A stretch of 64,000 nt of DNA from Marilutibacter chinensis. Its GTDB lineage: Bacteria > Pseudomonadota > Gammaproteobacteria > Xanthomonadales > Xanthomonadaceae. Position 1 is the stretch's first letter; every line of letters begins with the position of its first letter. Shown piece by piece: positions 52,453 to 61,346 of this stretch. A model generated the notes under the pieces. The model worked only from the letters and a program-made list of their open reading frames with translations. It searched no databases and was not told the DNA's origin. The DNA lies in NCBI RefSeq assembly GCF_021725675.1, contig NZ_JAKJPO010000003.1, positions 62,001-126,000 on the forward strand, read 5' to 3'. A program made the position numbers and the translations under genes.

Positions 52453-52842
52453 ATGTCACATCGCAGCCGCCTGGCCGGCTTCATCATCGACTGCAGGACC
52501 GACGATCTGGACGCCGCCGCCGATTTCTGGAGCCGGGCGCTCGGCGTCAGCATCGCCGACCGCGATGCCGGCGACGACAGCGCCGAATACCAGCAGTTCG
52601 GCGACACCCCCGGCGACCTGCACATCGAGGTCCAGAAGGTCGCGCATGAGTCGCGCGTGCACCTGGACATCGAAGCCGACGACATCGATGCCGAGGCGGC
52701 GCGGCTGGAAGCGCTCGGCGCGAAGAAGATCGCCTTCGTCAAGCGCTGGTGGGTGATGGAAGCGCCGACCGGGCAACGCTTCTGCGTTGTGCGGATGAAG
52801 CATCCGGAGCGCGGAACACCGCCGACGCAGTGGGACGACTGA
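52453..52842 (+). CDS. VOC-family (glyoxalase/bleomycin resistance-like) protein
   Basis: A 129-residue cytoplasmic protein of the vicinal-oxygen-chelate superfamily: GFIIDCRTDDLDAAADFWSRALG at the start, LHIEVQKV, HLDIEADDIDAEAARLEALGAKK and the final MEAPTGQRFCVV strand. Only part of the metal-ligand set is present; its substrate is unknown. It stands alone and converges with the GGDEF gene, 33 bases away. Confidence 0.86.
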   Translation: MSHRSRLAGFIIDCRTDDLDAAADFWSRALGVSIADRDAGDDSAEYQQFGDTPGDLHIEVQKVAHESRVHLDIEADDIDAEAARLEALGAKKIAFVKRWWVMEAPTGQRFCVVRMKHPERGTPPTQWDD

Positions 52843-52875
52843 CCCGGACCTTCCGCACACGGAGCCGGCCACCGG

Positions 52876-54093
52876 CTACCCGAGCAGCGGTGTGTCGTCG
52901 GCGACCACGCGGTTGCGGCCGCCGGCCTTGGCCCGGTACAGCGCCTGGTCGGCGCGATCGAACACCTGGTCCGCCCACAGCTCGCCGGGCTCGCCGGCCG
53001 CCACGCCGATCGACACCGTCAGAGCGAACGGCAACCCCGAATGCATCACCCGGTCGCGGATGCGCTCGCCGACCTCGACCGCACCGGCGAGGCGGGTCTC
53101 CGGCAGCACAACCAGGATCTCCTCGCCACCGTAGCGGACCGCGATGTCGCTGGACCGGACCGTCGCCGCGACCGCATCGGCGACCGCCTGCAGCGCGCGG
53201 TCGCCAAGCAGGTGCCCATGGCGATCGTTGACCTGCTTGAAGTGGTCCACGTCGATCAGCATCAGGCTGTAAGGTGCGCCGGTCAGCCGCGCGATCGCCT
53301 CCGGACGCTGTCGCAGCTGGGCCAGGCCGACGCGATTCATCAGGCCGGTCAGCTGGTCGTGATGGGCGCGGTGTTCGAGCTGCTCGTTGCGGCGCTGCAG
53401 ATCGGCGCGCGCCTCTTCCAGGCGCAACGTGAAGGCTTCGCGCTCGGCCAGCAACCGGCGCTGCTCGTTCGCGTAGCGGCGCAGCTCGAGCAGGTGCTGG
53501 GTCTGCCGCGCGAGCACCTGCAGGCCATCGCGCTGCACCTCACTCAACTCGCGCGGGACCGCGTCGAGCACGCAGATGGTGCCCAGCGCGTGACCGTCGG
53601 GGCTGCGCAAGGGCATCCCGGCATAGAAGCGCAGCGGCCACCCGTCGACCTCCAGGCAGATCCGCGAGAAACGCCGGTCCGCGCGCACGTCGGGCACCTC
53701 CAGCAACCGCTCGGGAATCCGGATCGCGTGATCGCAGATCGCCTCGTCGCGCGGGGTCTGGACCACGTCGACCCCGAGTCGCGCCTTGAACCATTGGCGG
53801 TCACGATCGATCAGCGAGATCAGCGCTCCCGGCGTGCCACAGACGGTAGCCGCCAGACGCACGATGTCGTCGAACGCCTGTTCCGGTGCGGTATCGAGCA
53901 CGTCGTAGGCATCCAGCGCCGCCTGCCGACCGGCTTCGCCCGCGCTTCTGGAAACGGGCGCGCTCCCGGCCGATGCATCGGCCGGGGCCTGGACGATGCT
54001 GCTGGGAGCTTCGGAACGCAGACGCACGGGAACGGGAGTGGAGCGGGCGGGGTTTTGTGATCGGTTTCGAAAGGTTAGCGTGAAGCCCACCAT
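52876..54093 (-). CDS. GAF-GGDEF diguanylate cyclase
   Basis: Makes the second messenger cyclic-di-GMP. 405 residues: a disordered leader of about 55, a GAF domain at about 60-205 (FDDIVRLAATVCGTPGALISLIDRDRQWFKA; MPLRSPDGHALGTICVLD), a coiled-coil (YANEQRRLLAEREAFTLRLEEARADL) and a GGDEF domain from 240 with active site RYGGEEILVVLP. The RxxD inhibitory site (five residues before) is not evident as the usual RxxD motif. As Clp in this family is a c-di-GMP sensor, this enzyme could feed that circuit. The start is not certain; ATG 54093 or TTG 54096. Confidence 0.88.
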   Translation of the reverse strand: MVGFTLTFRNRSQNPARSTPVPVRLRSEAPSSIVQAPADASAGSAPVSRSAGEAGRQAALDAYDVLDTAPEQAFDDIVRLAATVCGTPGALISLIDRDRQWFKARLGVDVVQTPRDEAICDHAIRIPERLLEVPDVRADRRFSRICLEVDGWPLRFYAGMPLRSPDGHALGTICVLDAVPRELSEVQRDGLQVLARQTQHLLELRRYANEQRRLLAEREAFTLRLEEARADLQRRNEQLEHRAHHDQLTGLMNRVGLAQLRQRPEAIARLTGAPYSLMLIDVDHFKQVNDRHGHLLGDRALQAVADAVAATVRSSDIAVRYGGEEILVVLPETRLAGAVEVGERIRDRVMHSGLPFALTVSIGVAAGEPGELWADQVFDRADQALYRAKAGGRNRVVADDTPLLG

Positions 54094-54174
54094 CAACCCG
54101 TGATGGCGCCCGCAACTGCGGAGCGCGACCCGGGCCGCTCCCTTTTCGTTCAGGCTCCGCCGCTGCGACTCCGA

Positions 54175-55116
54175 TCACCGCCGCGCCAGCCAAACCTCCA
54201 GGCCCTGGGCGTTGAGCTCGATGTCCATTGCCAGGACCGCCTCGATCGCGGCGGCGTCCAGGCCCACCCCATGGGCGCGCAGGCGCTCGCGGTACAGGGC
54301 CTTCAGTTCGGCGACCAGGCTGGCGTGGACGTCTTCGGCGGTGGCCGCGCGCAGGGCCGCGGCGGTCATCGCATCGATCTGCTCCAGCAGCATCGCGGCC
54401 AGCCGCTCGACCCCTTCGACCCGGCCGAAGTGGGTCACGTACATCGCCTCCGGTGCGGCCTCCAGCAGTCGCCGGACCGATGTCTTCAGCGCCTCGGGCT
54501 CGAACTGCACCGGCGTCGTGGTCGGCAGCGCGAACGCCCCCGCGGCAGTGTCGAACTCCCGATAGGACAGCCCGAATGTGTCGCCGGTGAACCAGCAGCG
54601 GCTGCGCGCGTCCCACAGGCACAGATGGTGCCGGGCATGGCCGGGAGTATCGATGCAGTGCAACGGCCGTCCCGCGAGCTCGACCATGCAGCCGTCCGGC
54701 GCCTCGACCACCCGCGCCTCGGGCACCGGCAGGATCGTCCCGTAGCTGCGCGTCATCTCCTCCTCGCCGTAGACCGCGGTCGCACCGGCGATCAGCCGCG
54801 AGGGGTCGATCATGTGCGGCGCCCCGCGCGGATGCACCAGCAGTCGTGCGTTCGGCAGCTCCCGCATCAGCGCGCCGGCGCCGCCGGCGTGGTCCAGGTG
54901 CACGTGGGTCAGCACCAGCCAGTCGACATCGGCGACGTCGAGACCGTTGGCGGCCAACGCCTGCAGCATCGCCGGCACGCTGTGGTTGGTGCCGCAGTCG
55001 ACGAAGGCGCCACGGCCATTCTCGACGATCAGGTAGGCGGCATCGAAACGCGGCCGCTGGAAACCGGTATCGATCGTGGTGATGCCGTGCGACGGCGTTG
55101 CGCGGGCCTGCGTCAT
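54175..55116 (-). CDS. Metallo-beta-lactamase-fold hydrolase
   Basis: A zinc hydrolase of 313 residues. The metal motif HxHxDH is in LVLTHVHLDHAGGAG, followed by the bridging Asp in CWFTGDTFGL and a His in IDTPGHARHHLCLWD. The C-terminal part (from VTHFGRVEGVERLAAMLL) is helical. AGGAGG lies 6 bases before ATG 55116. The substrate is unknown; AHL lactonases belong to this superfamily, but the sequence does not establish that activity here. Confidence 0.88.
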   Translation of the reverse strand: MTQARATPSHGITTIDTGFQRPRFDAAYLIVENGRGAFVDCGTNHSVPAMLQALAANGLDVADVDWLVLTHVHLDHAGGAGALMRELPNARLLVHPRGAPHMIDPSRLIAGATAVYGEEEMTRSYGTILPVPEARVVEAPDGCMVELAGRPLHCIDTPGHARHHLCLWDARSRCWFTGDTFGLSYREFDTAAGAFALPTTTPVQFEPEALKTSVRRLLEAAPEAMYVTHFGRVEGVERLAAMLLEQIDAMTAAALRAATAEDVHASLVAELKALYRERLRAHGVGLDAAAIEAVLAMDIELNAQGLEVWLARR

Positions 55117-55229
55117 CCCGGCCTCCTGCGGGCGGTACGAAGGGATCAGTCTAGACGCGGTCGGCAGGCGCGGACATTCAACGATCGCGCGGTCGTCGCC
55201 GACGCGATCGCCGCCGCCATGCATCCCGA

Positions 55230-55541
55230 TCACGAGGCGCCGCGCAGCCAGCGCCGCCGCAGCAGGAATGCGGCCGCCATCGTCGCGAGATAGATGGCGT
55301 AGCCGACTGCGGTCGCCAGCACCTGCCGCCACATGGGGCCATAGCCCGGGTCGGCGACCGCATGCGCCCAATGGATGCCGGCCAGGAACGCGAGCAGCGC
55401 CGCCAGCAGCGCGGCCGCGTCGAACAGCCGCCGTGCGCGCGTGCGCGGCTGCCGCGGGAAACACCAGAACAGCGCGCCGAGGATCAGGAACCACGGCAGG
55501 AACAGGATCAGCGCGAGGTTCAGCTCGACCAGCGGACTCAT
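55230..55541 (-). CDS. Small membrane protein of unknown function
   Basis: A 103-residue protein with three hydrophobic helices (LNLALILFLPWFLILGALFW; LFDAAALLAALLAFLAGIHW; VLATAVGYAIYLATMAAAFLL). No motif known to me. It follows trpS by 32 bases and precedes the MBL gene on the same strand, so the three may form one transcript. Confidence 0.75.
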   Translation of the reverse strand: MSPLVELNLALILFLPWFLILGALFWCFPRQPRTRARRLFDAAALLAALLAFLAGIHWAHAVADPGYGPMWRQVLATAVGYAIYLATMAAAFLLRRRWLRGAS

Positions 55542-55573
55542 CGCAGATGCGCCTTCCCGTGCCCCGCCCGCGA

Positions 55574-56932
55574 TCAGGTTTCCTCGGCGAAGCGACCGAG
55601 CGCCTCGAGCAGTTCCTCGACCGCCACGTCCTCGCCGAGGTGACCGACCAGGTGCTCGCCCAGGTGCACACCCTTCTCGACGACGGAGTGGAGCCCGGCG
55701 CCGGTGGTCTGCTTCAGCTTCGCGACCAGTTGGCCGGCTTCGCGCGGCGAAGCGTGCCCCTCGCTCTGCAGCAGCACCCGGTCACCGCGGACCAGCTTGA
55801 AATAGAAGCGGCCGTCGGCTGCGCGGTACTGCTTGAACACCGGGGGCGCAGCCTTCTCCACCGCCTTCTCGGCGACCGTCTCCACCTTCGAGAGGTCGCG
55901 CAGCCCAACCGCCTCGCGCAACTGCTTCAGCAGCGGCGCCGCGTAGGTCTCGCGCAACCGTGCCGCACCTTCGCGCAGGATCAGTTCGATCTTCGCCGGA
56001 TCGGCGATCAGCGCCTCGTACTTCTCGCGCAGTGGCGCAACCTCGACGTCGACGCGCTCGAACAGCGCCTGCTTGGCGTCGCCCCAACCGATCCCGTCGG
56101 CAAAGGCCCGGCGCATCGCCCCGGTTTCCTCCCTGCTGGCGAATGCCTGATAGAGCTGGAACAGCGCCGAACCCTCGGTCTGCTTCGGCTCGCCCGGCGC
56201 ACTGGAGTCGGTGACGATCGAGAAGATCAGCTTGCGCAACTGCTCGCGCGGGACGAACAGCGGAATCGTGTTGTCGTAGCTCTTGCTCATCTTGCGGCCG
56301 TCGAGGCCCGGCAATGTCGCCACGTTCTCCTCGATCACCGCCTCGGGCAGGCTGAAATACTGCTTGCCCGCCGGATCGCCGTAGAGATGATTGAAGCGCT
56401 GGCCGAAGTCGCGCGCCATCTCGATGTGCTGGATCTGGTCGCGCCCGACCGGCACCTTGTCGGCGTTGAAGATCAGGATGTCCGCCGCCATCAGCACCGG
56501 GTACATGAACAGTCCCGCGGTGATGCCGGCATCGTCGTCCTCGCCGGCCTCGCGGTTCCTGTCGACCGCGGCCTTGTATGCATGCGCGCGGTTGAGCAGC
56601 CCCTTGCCGGCGACGCAGGTCAGCAGCCAGGTCAGTTCCTGCACCTCGGGCACGTCGCTCTGACGATAGAACCAGACCGTTTCCGGATCGAGCCCGCAGG
56701 CCAGCCAGGTCGCGGCGATTTCCAGCGTCGAACGCTGCACGCGCGCCGGCTCCTGCACCTTGATGAGCGCGTGATAGTCGGCGAGAAAGTAGAAGCTCTC
56801 CACGCCCTCTCCACGGCTGGCGGCCACGGCCGGACGGATCGCGCCGACGTAGTTGCCAAGATGCGGGGTTCCGGAGGTGGTGATGCCGGTCAGCACGCGC
56901 GTGCGCCGGGCGGTGGGACTGTCTGGCTGCAT
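55574..56932 (-). CDS. trpS: Tryptophanyl-tRNA synthetase with extra C-terminal domain
   Basis: Charges tRNA-Trp. 452 residues, about 110 longer than the usual bacterial enzyme. HIGH-like motif in GTPHLGNYVGA and KMSKS in GRKMSKSYDNTIP. The extra C-terminal part begins after about residue 345 and has a short domain with the pattern QYRAADGRFYFKLVRGDRVLLQSEGHAS then REAGQLVAKLK, resembling DUF1508/YegP modules, then an acidic tail. Start at ATG 56932. Upstream 116 bases contain GGTAAACT, a possible -10; no Trp leader was seen. Confidence 0.95.
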   Translation of the reverse strand: MQPDSPTARRTRVLTGITTSGTPHLGNYVGAIRPAVAASRGEGVESFYFLADYHALIKVQEPARVQRSTLEIAATWLACGLDPETVWFYRQSDVPEVQELTWLLTCVAGKGLLNRAHAYKAAVDRNREAGEDDDAGITAGLFMYPVLMAADILIFNADKVPVGRDQIQHIEMARDFGQRFNHLYGDPAGKQYFSLPEAVIEENVATLPGLDGRKMSKSYDNTIPLFVPREQLRKLIFSIVTDSSAPGEPKQTEGSALFQLYQAFASREETGAMRRAFADGIGWGDAKQALFERVDVEVAPLREKYEALIADPAKIELILREGAARLRETYAAPLLKQLREAVGLRDLSKVETVAEKAVEKAAPPVFKQYRAADGRFYFKLVRGDRVLLQSEGHASPREAGQLVAKLKQTTGAGLHSVVEKGVHLGEHLVGHLGEDVAVEELLEALGRFAEET

Positions 56933-57048
56933 GAAGAACGGAATGTCCGCTAAACGACACCGCAGTTTACCGGAGGCCGCGATCCCCGGCCCAACCCCGA
57001 CCGGGCCGCTGGGGCGTTCGCACACGGTAGATCCCCTGGAGAAGCGCC

Positions 57049-57921
57049 ATGCACCGCCGCTTGAACCCTTCCCGCAGATCCGGCTCGCAAGCCCTGCTGG
57101 CCTCCCTGGCTTTCCTCCTGGCCAGCGCTTCCGCCAGCGCCGGCAGGCCCTACCATCCGCCGCACTCCCACCGTGTCGCGCATCCGGTGCAGATGACGCT
57201 GGTCGATCGCGACAGCGGCGACTGGCTGCCGGTGCACCGGCACCATGGCGAGCAATGGGTCGCCGGCACGCCTGGCCATCGCTACGCGGTGCGGCTGAGC
57301 AATACGAGCGACCGGCGCGTACTGGTGGTGCTGTCGGTGGACGGCGTCAACGCGGTCAGCGGCGAGACCGCGGATCCGTCCCAGGCCGGCTACGTGCTCG
57401 AGCCCTGGCAGAGCACCGAGATCGGCGGTTGGCGCAAGTCGCTGGACGACGTCGCCCGGTTCGTGTTCACCGACCCGCACCACAGCTATGCGAGCCGCAC
57501 CGGCCGCCCGCGTAATGTCGGCGTGATCGGGATCGCCGTGTTCGAGGAAGCCTGGCGCGCGCGGCCGTATCCGCAGACGCCGGAAATCGCCAGATCCGAA
57601 GCTTCGCAGGCTTCCGGGCAGACCTCCGACCGGGCTGCCGAAGCGGCCGCCTCGCCGTCCGCGGCGGAAACCCGCGCCCTCGGCCACGCCGGGCGGCAAC
57701 GGTTGGGGACCGGTCACGGCGCGCGCGAATGGTCACCGGCGTCACGGACGCGCTTCGTACGCGCCAGCGCCCATCCGACTCAGATCAGCGAAATCCGCTA
57801 CGACACCCGCGCGCGGCTGGCCGCGCGCGGCATCGTCCCACGCTGGCATCGCCACCGCGACGACATCGCGGCGCCGCGCGCTTTCCCGGACGGCTTCGTT
57901 CCCGACCCGCCCGGCTACTGA
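57049..57921 (+). CDS. Secreted protein of unknown function
   Basis: A 290-residue protein with a signal peptide (ALLASLAFLLASASASAG). The N-terminal half (VQMTLVDRDSGDWLPVHRHHGEQWVAGTPGHRYAVRLSNTSDRRVLVVLSVDG, in parts) is a beta-sandwich-like domain conserved in this family of proteobacteria as far as I recognise, with GYVLEPWQSTEIGGWRKS typical. The C-terminal half is Ala/Arg/His-rich and low complexity. GGAG lies before ATG 57049. Function unknown. Confidence 0.75.
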   Translation: MHRRLNPSRRSGSQALLASLAFLLASASASAGRPYHPPHSHRVAHPVQMTLVDRDSGDWLPVHRHHGEQWVAGTPGHRYAVRLSNTSDRRVLVVLSVDGVNAVSGETADPSQAGYVLEPWQSTEIGGWRKSLDDVARFVFTDPHHSYASRTGRPRNVGVIGIAVFEEAWRARPYPQTPEIARSEASQASGQTSDRAAEAAASPSAAETRALGHAGRQRLGTGHGAREWSPASRTRFVRASAHPTQISEIRYDTRARLAARGIVPRWHRHRDDIAAPRAFPDGFVPDPPGY

Positions 57922-57935
57922 TGACCGCTGGCAGC

Positions 57936-57968
57936 GACGGGAGGCGGCCTCGCGGCCTGCCTCCCGTC
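57936..57968 (+). terminator. Hairpin after the secreted protein gene
   Basis: GACGGGAGGC and GCCTCCCGTC pair perfectly (10 bp) around a 13-base loop that itself contains GGCCTCGCGGCC-like pairing. It begins 15 bases after the stop. No T-run. Confidence 0.6.
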
Positions 57969-58056
57969 AGTAGGATGGCCGGTGGTCCGGCCCATGCATG
58001 TCGCAGACGGCAGGACGCTGTCCTACGACGGCGCCCTTGGCTCCAGCGCAGCGGAT

Positions 58057-58257
58057 TCAGTGCAGGGATTTCTCGAAATCGCGCACTTCCTGTTCGGCGC
58101 GCTCGCGCTCCCAGCCGTACTGTTCCTGCAGCTTGCCGGCCAGGTACTCGGAGTTGCCTTCGGCGACGTCGAACACATCGTCGGTCAGATCGCCCCATCT
58201 GGCCTGGGCACGACCCTTGAGCTGGGTCCACTTGCCGGAAATGATGTCCTTGTTCAT
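58057..58257 (-). CDS. CsbD-family stress protein
   Basis: A 66-residue soluble protein beginning [27 protein letters not shown], the CsbD family start, followed by [25 protein letters not shown]. Members are strongly induced in general stress; no biochemical function is known. Followed at 58258-58465 by a gene-free region that must hold its promoter. Confidence 0.92.
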   Translation of the reverse strand: MNKDIISGKWTQLKGRAQARWGDLTDDVFDVAEGNSEYLAGKLQEQYGWERERAEQEVRDFEKSLH

Positions 58258-58465
58258 CTGTACGCTCCTCTCTAGCTGTGGGGAAGCGGCTGGATCGGCC
58301 GCACGAAGAGCCTTGCATTCCGTTCATTCGTGCAGCGTCGGGATTGCGTTATCCGGAAGCGGATCATCATGAATCCGCGGCGAAGTTCAGCGCACGCACG
58401 GATTCATGAATACGCCTTCCCCGACCGTGCGGGCGCCCGCCGCGCATGTGCCGTTCTGCAGACGT

Positions 58466-58491
58466 GAAAAGGGCCGGTCCACCCGGCCCTT
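58466..58491 (-). terminator. Terminator of the entericidin-like gene
   Basis: On the minus strand AAGGGCCGG pairs with CCGGCCCTT around GTGGA and is followed by TTTTC. It lies 45 bases past the stop codon. Confidence 0.85.
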
Positions 58492-58535
58492 CTCGTCGTC
58501 GCCCGGAGCGGCAACGGTCCAATCGCCAATGGCGA

Positions 58536-58688
58536 TCAGCACTTGCCGTCCTTGCAGTCCTCGGCCTTCTCCTCGACCTTCTCGCCGGCGGCCTGCACGT
58601 CCCTGCCGGCGCCGGCCATCGTGTTGCACGCGCTCAGGGTGCCCGCCGCGAAGGCGGCCAGCAGCATCAGAACGATCAGACGCTTCAT
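58536..58688 (-). CDS. Entericidin-like small lipoprotein
   Basis: A 50-residue frame: MKRLIVLMLLAAFAAGTLSA then CNTMAGAGRDVQAAGEKVEE and a tail KAEDCKDGKC. A lipoprotein signal with lipobox LSAC and the NTMAGAGRDVQAAGEKVEE block are typical of entericidin A/B (toxin-antitoxin-like envelope lipoproteins). The Cys-containing tail (DCKDGKC) is longer than in enterobacterial forms. GGGAGGAATGCGAAATG gives a fair ribosome-binding site. Confidence 0.85.
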   Translation of the reverse strand: MKRLIVLMLLAAFAAGTLSACNTMAGAGRDVQAAGEKVEEKAEDCKDGKC

Positions 58689-58868
58689 TTCGCATTCCTC
58701 CCGTCGTGTGGTGGCGGGTCACGCGATTTCCTGAATCGACCGCGACCCGGGGCATGCGGGACATGCCGTGCGGCTATCCCACGACAAGCACCATGCAAGC
58801 GACGTGAAACCGTCCATCGGCGCTCAGCCCGGCGTCAGCTCGGACCGGCATGCCGTTCAGCTGCGCAC

Positions 58869-59792
58869 TCAGTCGCGCATCAGGGTCGACTTGCCGAACA
58901 GGCTCTCGACCAGGTCCACCGCCAGCCTGCCGGTGCGGTTGCGCTTGTCGAGCACCGGATTGAGCTCGACGATGTCGAGCGAGGCCATGCGCCCGGTGTC
59001 GGCGATCATCTCCATCACCAGCTGCGCCTCGCGGTAGTTCGGGCCGCCCGGCACGGTGGTGCCGACGCCGGGGGCGATGCTCGGGTCGAGGAAGTCGACG
59101 TCGAAGCTCACGTGCAGGTGGGTGTCCTCGTCGACGCCTTCCAGCGCCTCCTCCATCACCCGCTTCATCCCGACCTCGTCGATGTAGCGCATGTCGTAGA
59201 TGTCGAGGCCGTGCTCCTTGACCAGCCGCTTCTCGCCCTGGTCGACCGAGCGGATGCCGATCTGGCGGATCACGTCGGGCGTGATCGCCGGCCCCTCTCC
59301 GTCAAGATGGGTCAGCTCGCGCGGGCCGATCCCGCACAGGCAGGCCACCGGCATGCCGTGGACGTTGCCCGAAGGTGTGACCTGGCTGGTGTTGAAGTCG
59401 GCGTGGGCATCGAGCCAGAGCACGCGCAGCTGCTTGCCGGTCTCGCGGCAATGACGCGCGACCGCGGTGATCGACCCCAGGCCGAGGCAATGGTCGCCGC
59501 CGAGCAGGATCGGCAGCCGGCCCTCGCGCAGCTCGGCGCGGACCGCCTCCATCACCGCGCGGTTCCAGGTCGCGACCTCGGCCAGGTGCCGGTAGCCGTC
59601 GACCGGCGGCAGCCACGGATTGCGCGGACCGTCGAGATTGCCTCGATCGACGACGTCGACTCCGCGCGCGGCCAGCGCCTTGCCGAGCCCGGCGATGCGC
59701 AGCGCCTCCGGTCCCAGCCGCGCGCCCTGGTGGCCGGCGCCGATGTCGGTCGGTGCTCCGATCAGGGAAACGGGCGGGTACTGGCGACTCAT
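58869..59792 (-). CDS. rocF: Arginase
   Basis: Hydrolyses arginine to ornithine and urea. 307 residues, ureohydrolase fold with a dimanganese centre: LLGGDHCLGLGSI, WLDAHADFNT and SFDVDFLDPSIAPG carry the metal ligands. The NVHGMPVACLCG loop and GTTVPGGPNYREA distinguish true arginases from agmatinases. Monocistronic by position; tRNA-Thr lies just upstream on the same strand. Confidence 0.96.
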   Translation of the reverse strand: MSRQYPPVSLIGAPTDIGAGHQGARLGPEALRIAGLGKALAARGVDVVDRGNLDGPRNPWLPPVDGYRHLAEVATWNRAVMEAVRAELREGRLPILLGGDHCLGLGSITAVARHCRETGKQLRVLWLDAHADFNTSQVTPSGNVHGMPVACLCGIGPRELTHLDGEGPAITPDVIRQIGIRSVDQGEKRLVKEHGLDIYDMRYIDEVGMKRVMEEALEGVDEDTHLHVSFDVDFLDPSIAPGVGTTVPGGPNYREAQLVMEMIADTGRMASLDIVELNPVLDKRNRTGRLAVDLVESLFGKSTLMRD

Positions 59793-59834
59793 TCCGGTGC
59801 GGCTCCTGTGCGATGCATGGTGTTGCGATGCATG

Positions 59835-59910
59835 TGGTGCCGGCTGTCAGACTCGAACTGACGACCTACCGCTTACAAGGCGGTTGCTCTACCAACTGAG
59901 CTAAGCCGGC
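59835..59910 (-). tRNA. tRNA-Thr (anticodon TGT)
   Basis: A 76-nt minus-strand tRNA with encoded CCA. Acceptor GCCGGCT/AGCCGGC, D arm TAGCTCAGTTGGTAGAGCA, anticodon loop CTTGTAA giving TGT, T arm GGTTCGAGT-like GTTCGAGTC. It lies 42 bases upstream of arginase. Confidence 0.95.
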
Positions 59911-59946
59911 ACGGCAGGCCATTCTAACTGAAGCGCGGCGATCGCC

Positions 59947-60615
59947 TCAGGGCGTCGGAAGACACTCGATCTGCTCGTGGCCGGACGCGCCGGCCGCGGT
60001 CTGGGCTCGCGCCGGATCGAAATCCGGGCCGGCATCGACATCGAACCAGACCCGCGCCGGACCGCTGCCGATCGGCGCCAGCCGGGCGTTGAATCCCTTC
60101 TCCGCCAGCGCCGCGACGCGGCGCTGCGCGGCCGTTTCGCTGCCATAGCGGCCAAGCGCGATCGAATGGGCCTCGATCCCGTTGCGGACCACGAACATGT
60201 CGCTGATGCCCGCCTCCGACAGCGCGCGAGCCGCGGCCTGCACGTCGTCGGCGTCGGCAAACGGCGGCAGGTAGACCCGCCAGGCCTGGGTTTCGCCTTC
60301 CTCCTGCTGCCGCGGCACGATCCGCACGACCATCGGCGCCAGCGCGGTCCGTGCCAGCGCTGCCGCATCGGTGTCGAAGGGTCCGAAGCTGAAGCAGCGC
60401 ACAGCCTCGACCGGTTCCGGCGCGGCGACATCGTTGCCGCTGGCTTCGCGATCGTCGACCGCGGGGGGCGGCTGCTCGCTGACCAGCTGCAGCCGCGCCA
60501 CCCCGAGCGGCACCGGCTCCGGCGTCGGCGGCATGGGATCAGCGCGGAAGGTCCACCAGGCCGCCACGCCCAGGTTGAGGACGGCCAGGAACACGATCAG
60601 GGCTCGGATCAGCAT
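59947..60615 (-). CDS. SPOR-domain membrane protein
   Basis: A 222-residue protein with one N-terminal helix (ALIVFLAVLNLGVAAWWTF), a Pro-rich periplasmic linker and a C-terminal SPOR domain (WRVYLPPFADADDVQAAARAL...GRYGSETAAQRRVAALAEKGF). SPOR domains bind denuded septal glycan, so a division or cell-wall role is likely. Its start overlaps the end of coaX by 7 bases. Confidence 0.86.
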   Translation of the reverse strand: MLIRALIVFLAVLNLGVAAWWTFRADPMPPTPEPVPLGVARLQLVSEQPPPAVDDREASGNDVAAPEPVEAVRCFSFGPFDTDAAALARTALAPMVVRIVPRQQEEGETQAWRVYLPPFADADDVQAAARALSEAGISDMFVVRNGIEAHSIALGRYGSETAAQRRVAALAEKGFNARLAPIGSGPARVWFDVDAGPDFDPARAQTAAGASGHEQIECLPTP

Positions 60616-61346
60616 GCCGACGATTCTAGGGCCCAGCGCGCCAATCCCTCCAGCACCAGGCCGGGCGACCACCGCGCCTCCGGCAGCGCCGCGAGCAGGC
60701 GCTCGCCACCGCCTCCATGCAGATGCAGCGGCGGCGGCTCGCCGAGCAGCCGCGCAGCCTCGGCCAGGCTGCGTCCGATCAAGGCCACGGCCGCACCATC
60801 GCAGCCCGAAGCCAGCGCATCCTCGGTGTCGGCCGCGAACTCCCGGTACTGCCCGCCCTCGACCGGCAGCTGCGCTGCGCGCGCATGCAGCGCTTCGCGC
60901 ATCAGCGCCGGCGAAGGTGCGATACGTCCGCCGAGGTGATGTCCGTCGCCGGCGAGAAGGTCGATCGTCAATGCGGTGCCGATGCCACAGCTCAGCGCTG
61001 GACCGCCGCGTGCATGCAGGGCGACGAGCGCGAGAAAACGGTCGACGCCGAGTTTTTCGGGCTGCGCGTAGGCGATCGTCATGCTCCCGAAGCGCGGCTG
61101 CGTGCGTGCGCGCGAGATCAGGCTGCAACGCCGGGTCAGCGCATCGAGCACGGTCGTGGTCAGCTCCGGCGACGCGACGCTGGCCAGGTAGGCGACGTCG
61201 AACCGCCGTGGCAGCGCCGCATCCATCGCGGCGGCGGCATCCTCGATGCGGTGCGGCAGCGCGAGGACCTCGCCGACGCTGCCGTCCTCGCGCAGCGGCG
61301 CGCACTTCAGGCGGGTGTTGCCAAGATCGAACAGCCAGCGGTTCAA
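60609..61346 (-). CDS. coaX: Type III pantothenate kinase
   Basis: Phosphorylates pantothenate, first step of coenzyme A synthesis, in the potassium-dependent type III form. 245 residues. Motifs: FDLGNTRLKCA (phosphate loop), KLGVDRFLALVALHAR, and SCGIGTALTIDLL...HLGGRIAPSPALM. The start is TTG 61346, with GGAGGA six bases before it; the TTGA overlaps the birA stop. The usual neighbour order birA-coaX-SPOR is kept. Confidence 0.95.
   Translation of the reverse strand: MNRWLFDLGNTRLKCAPLREDGSVGEVLALPHRIEDAAAAMDAALPRRFDVAYLASVASPELTTTVLDALTRRCSLISRARTQPRFGSMTIAYAQPEKLGVDRFLALVALHARGGPALSCGIGTALTIDLLAGDGHHLGGRIAPSPALMREALHARAAQLPVEGGQYREFAADTEDALASGCDGAAVALIGRSLAEAARLLGEPPPLHLHGGGGERLLAALPEARWSPGLVLEGLARWALESSAC

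Noticed and set aside
54175..55116. AHL lactonase that would quench the LuxI signal
   Set aside because: The HxHxDH zinc motif is shared by the whole superfamily; nothing specific to lactonases was visible.
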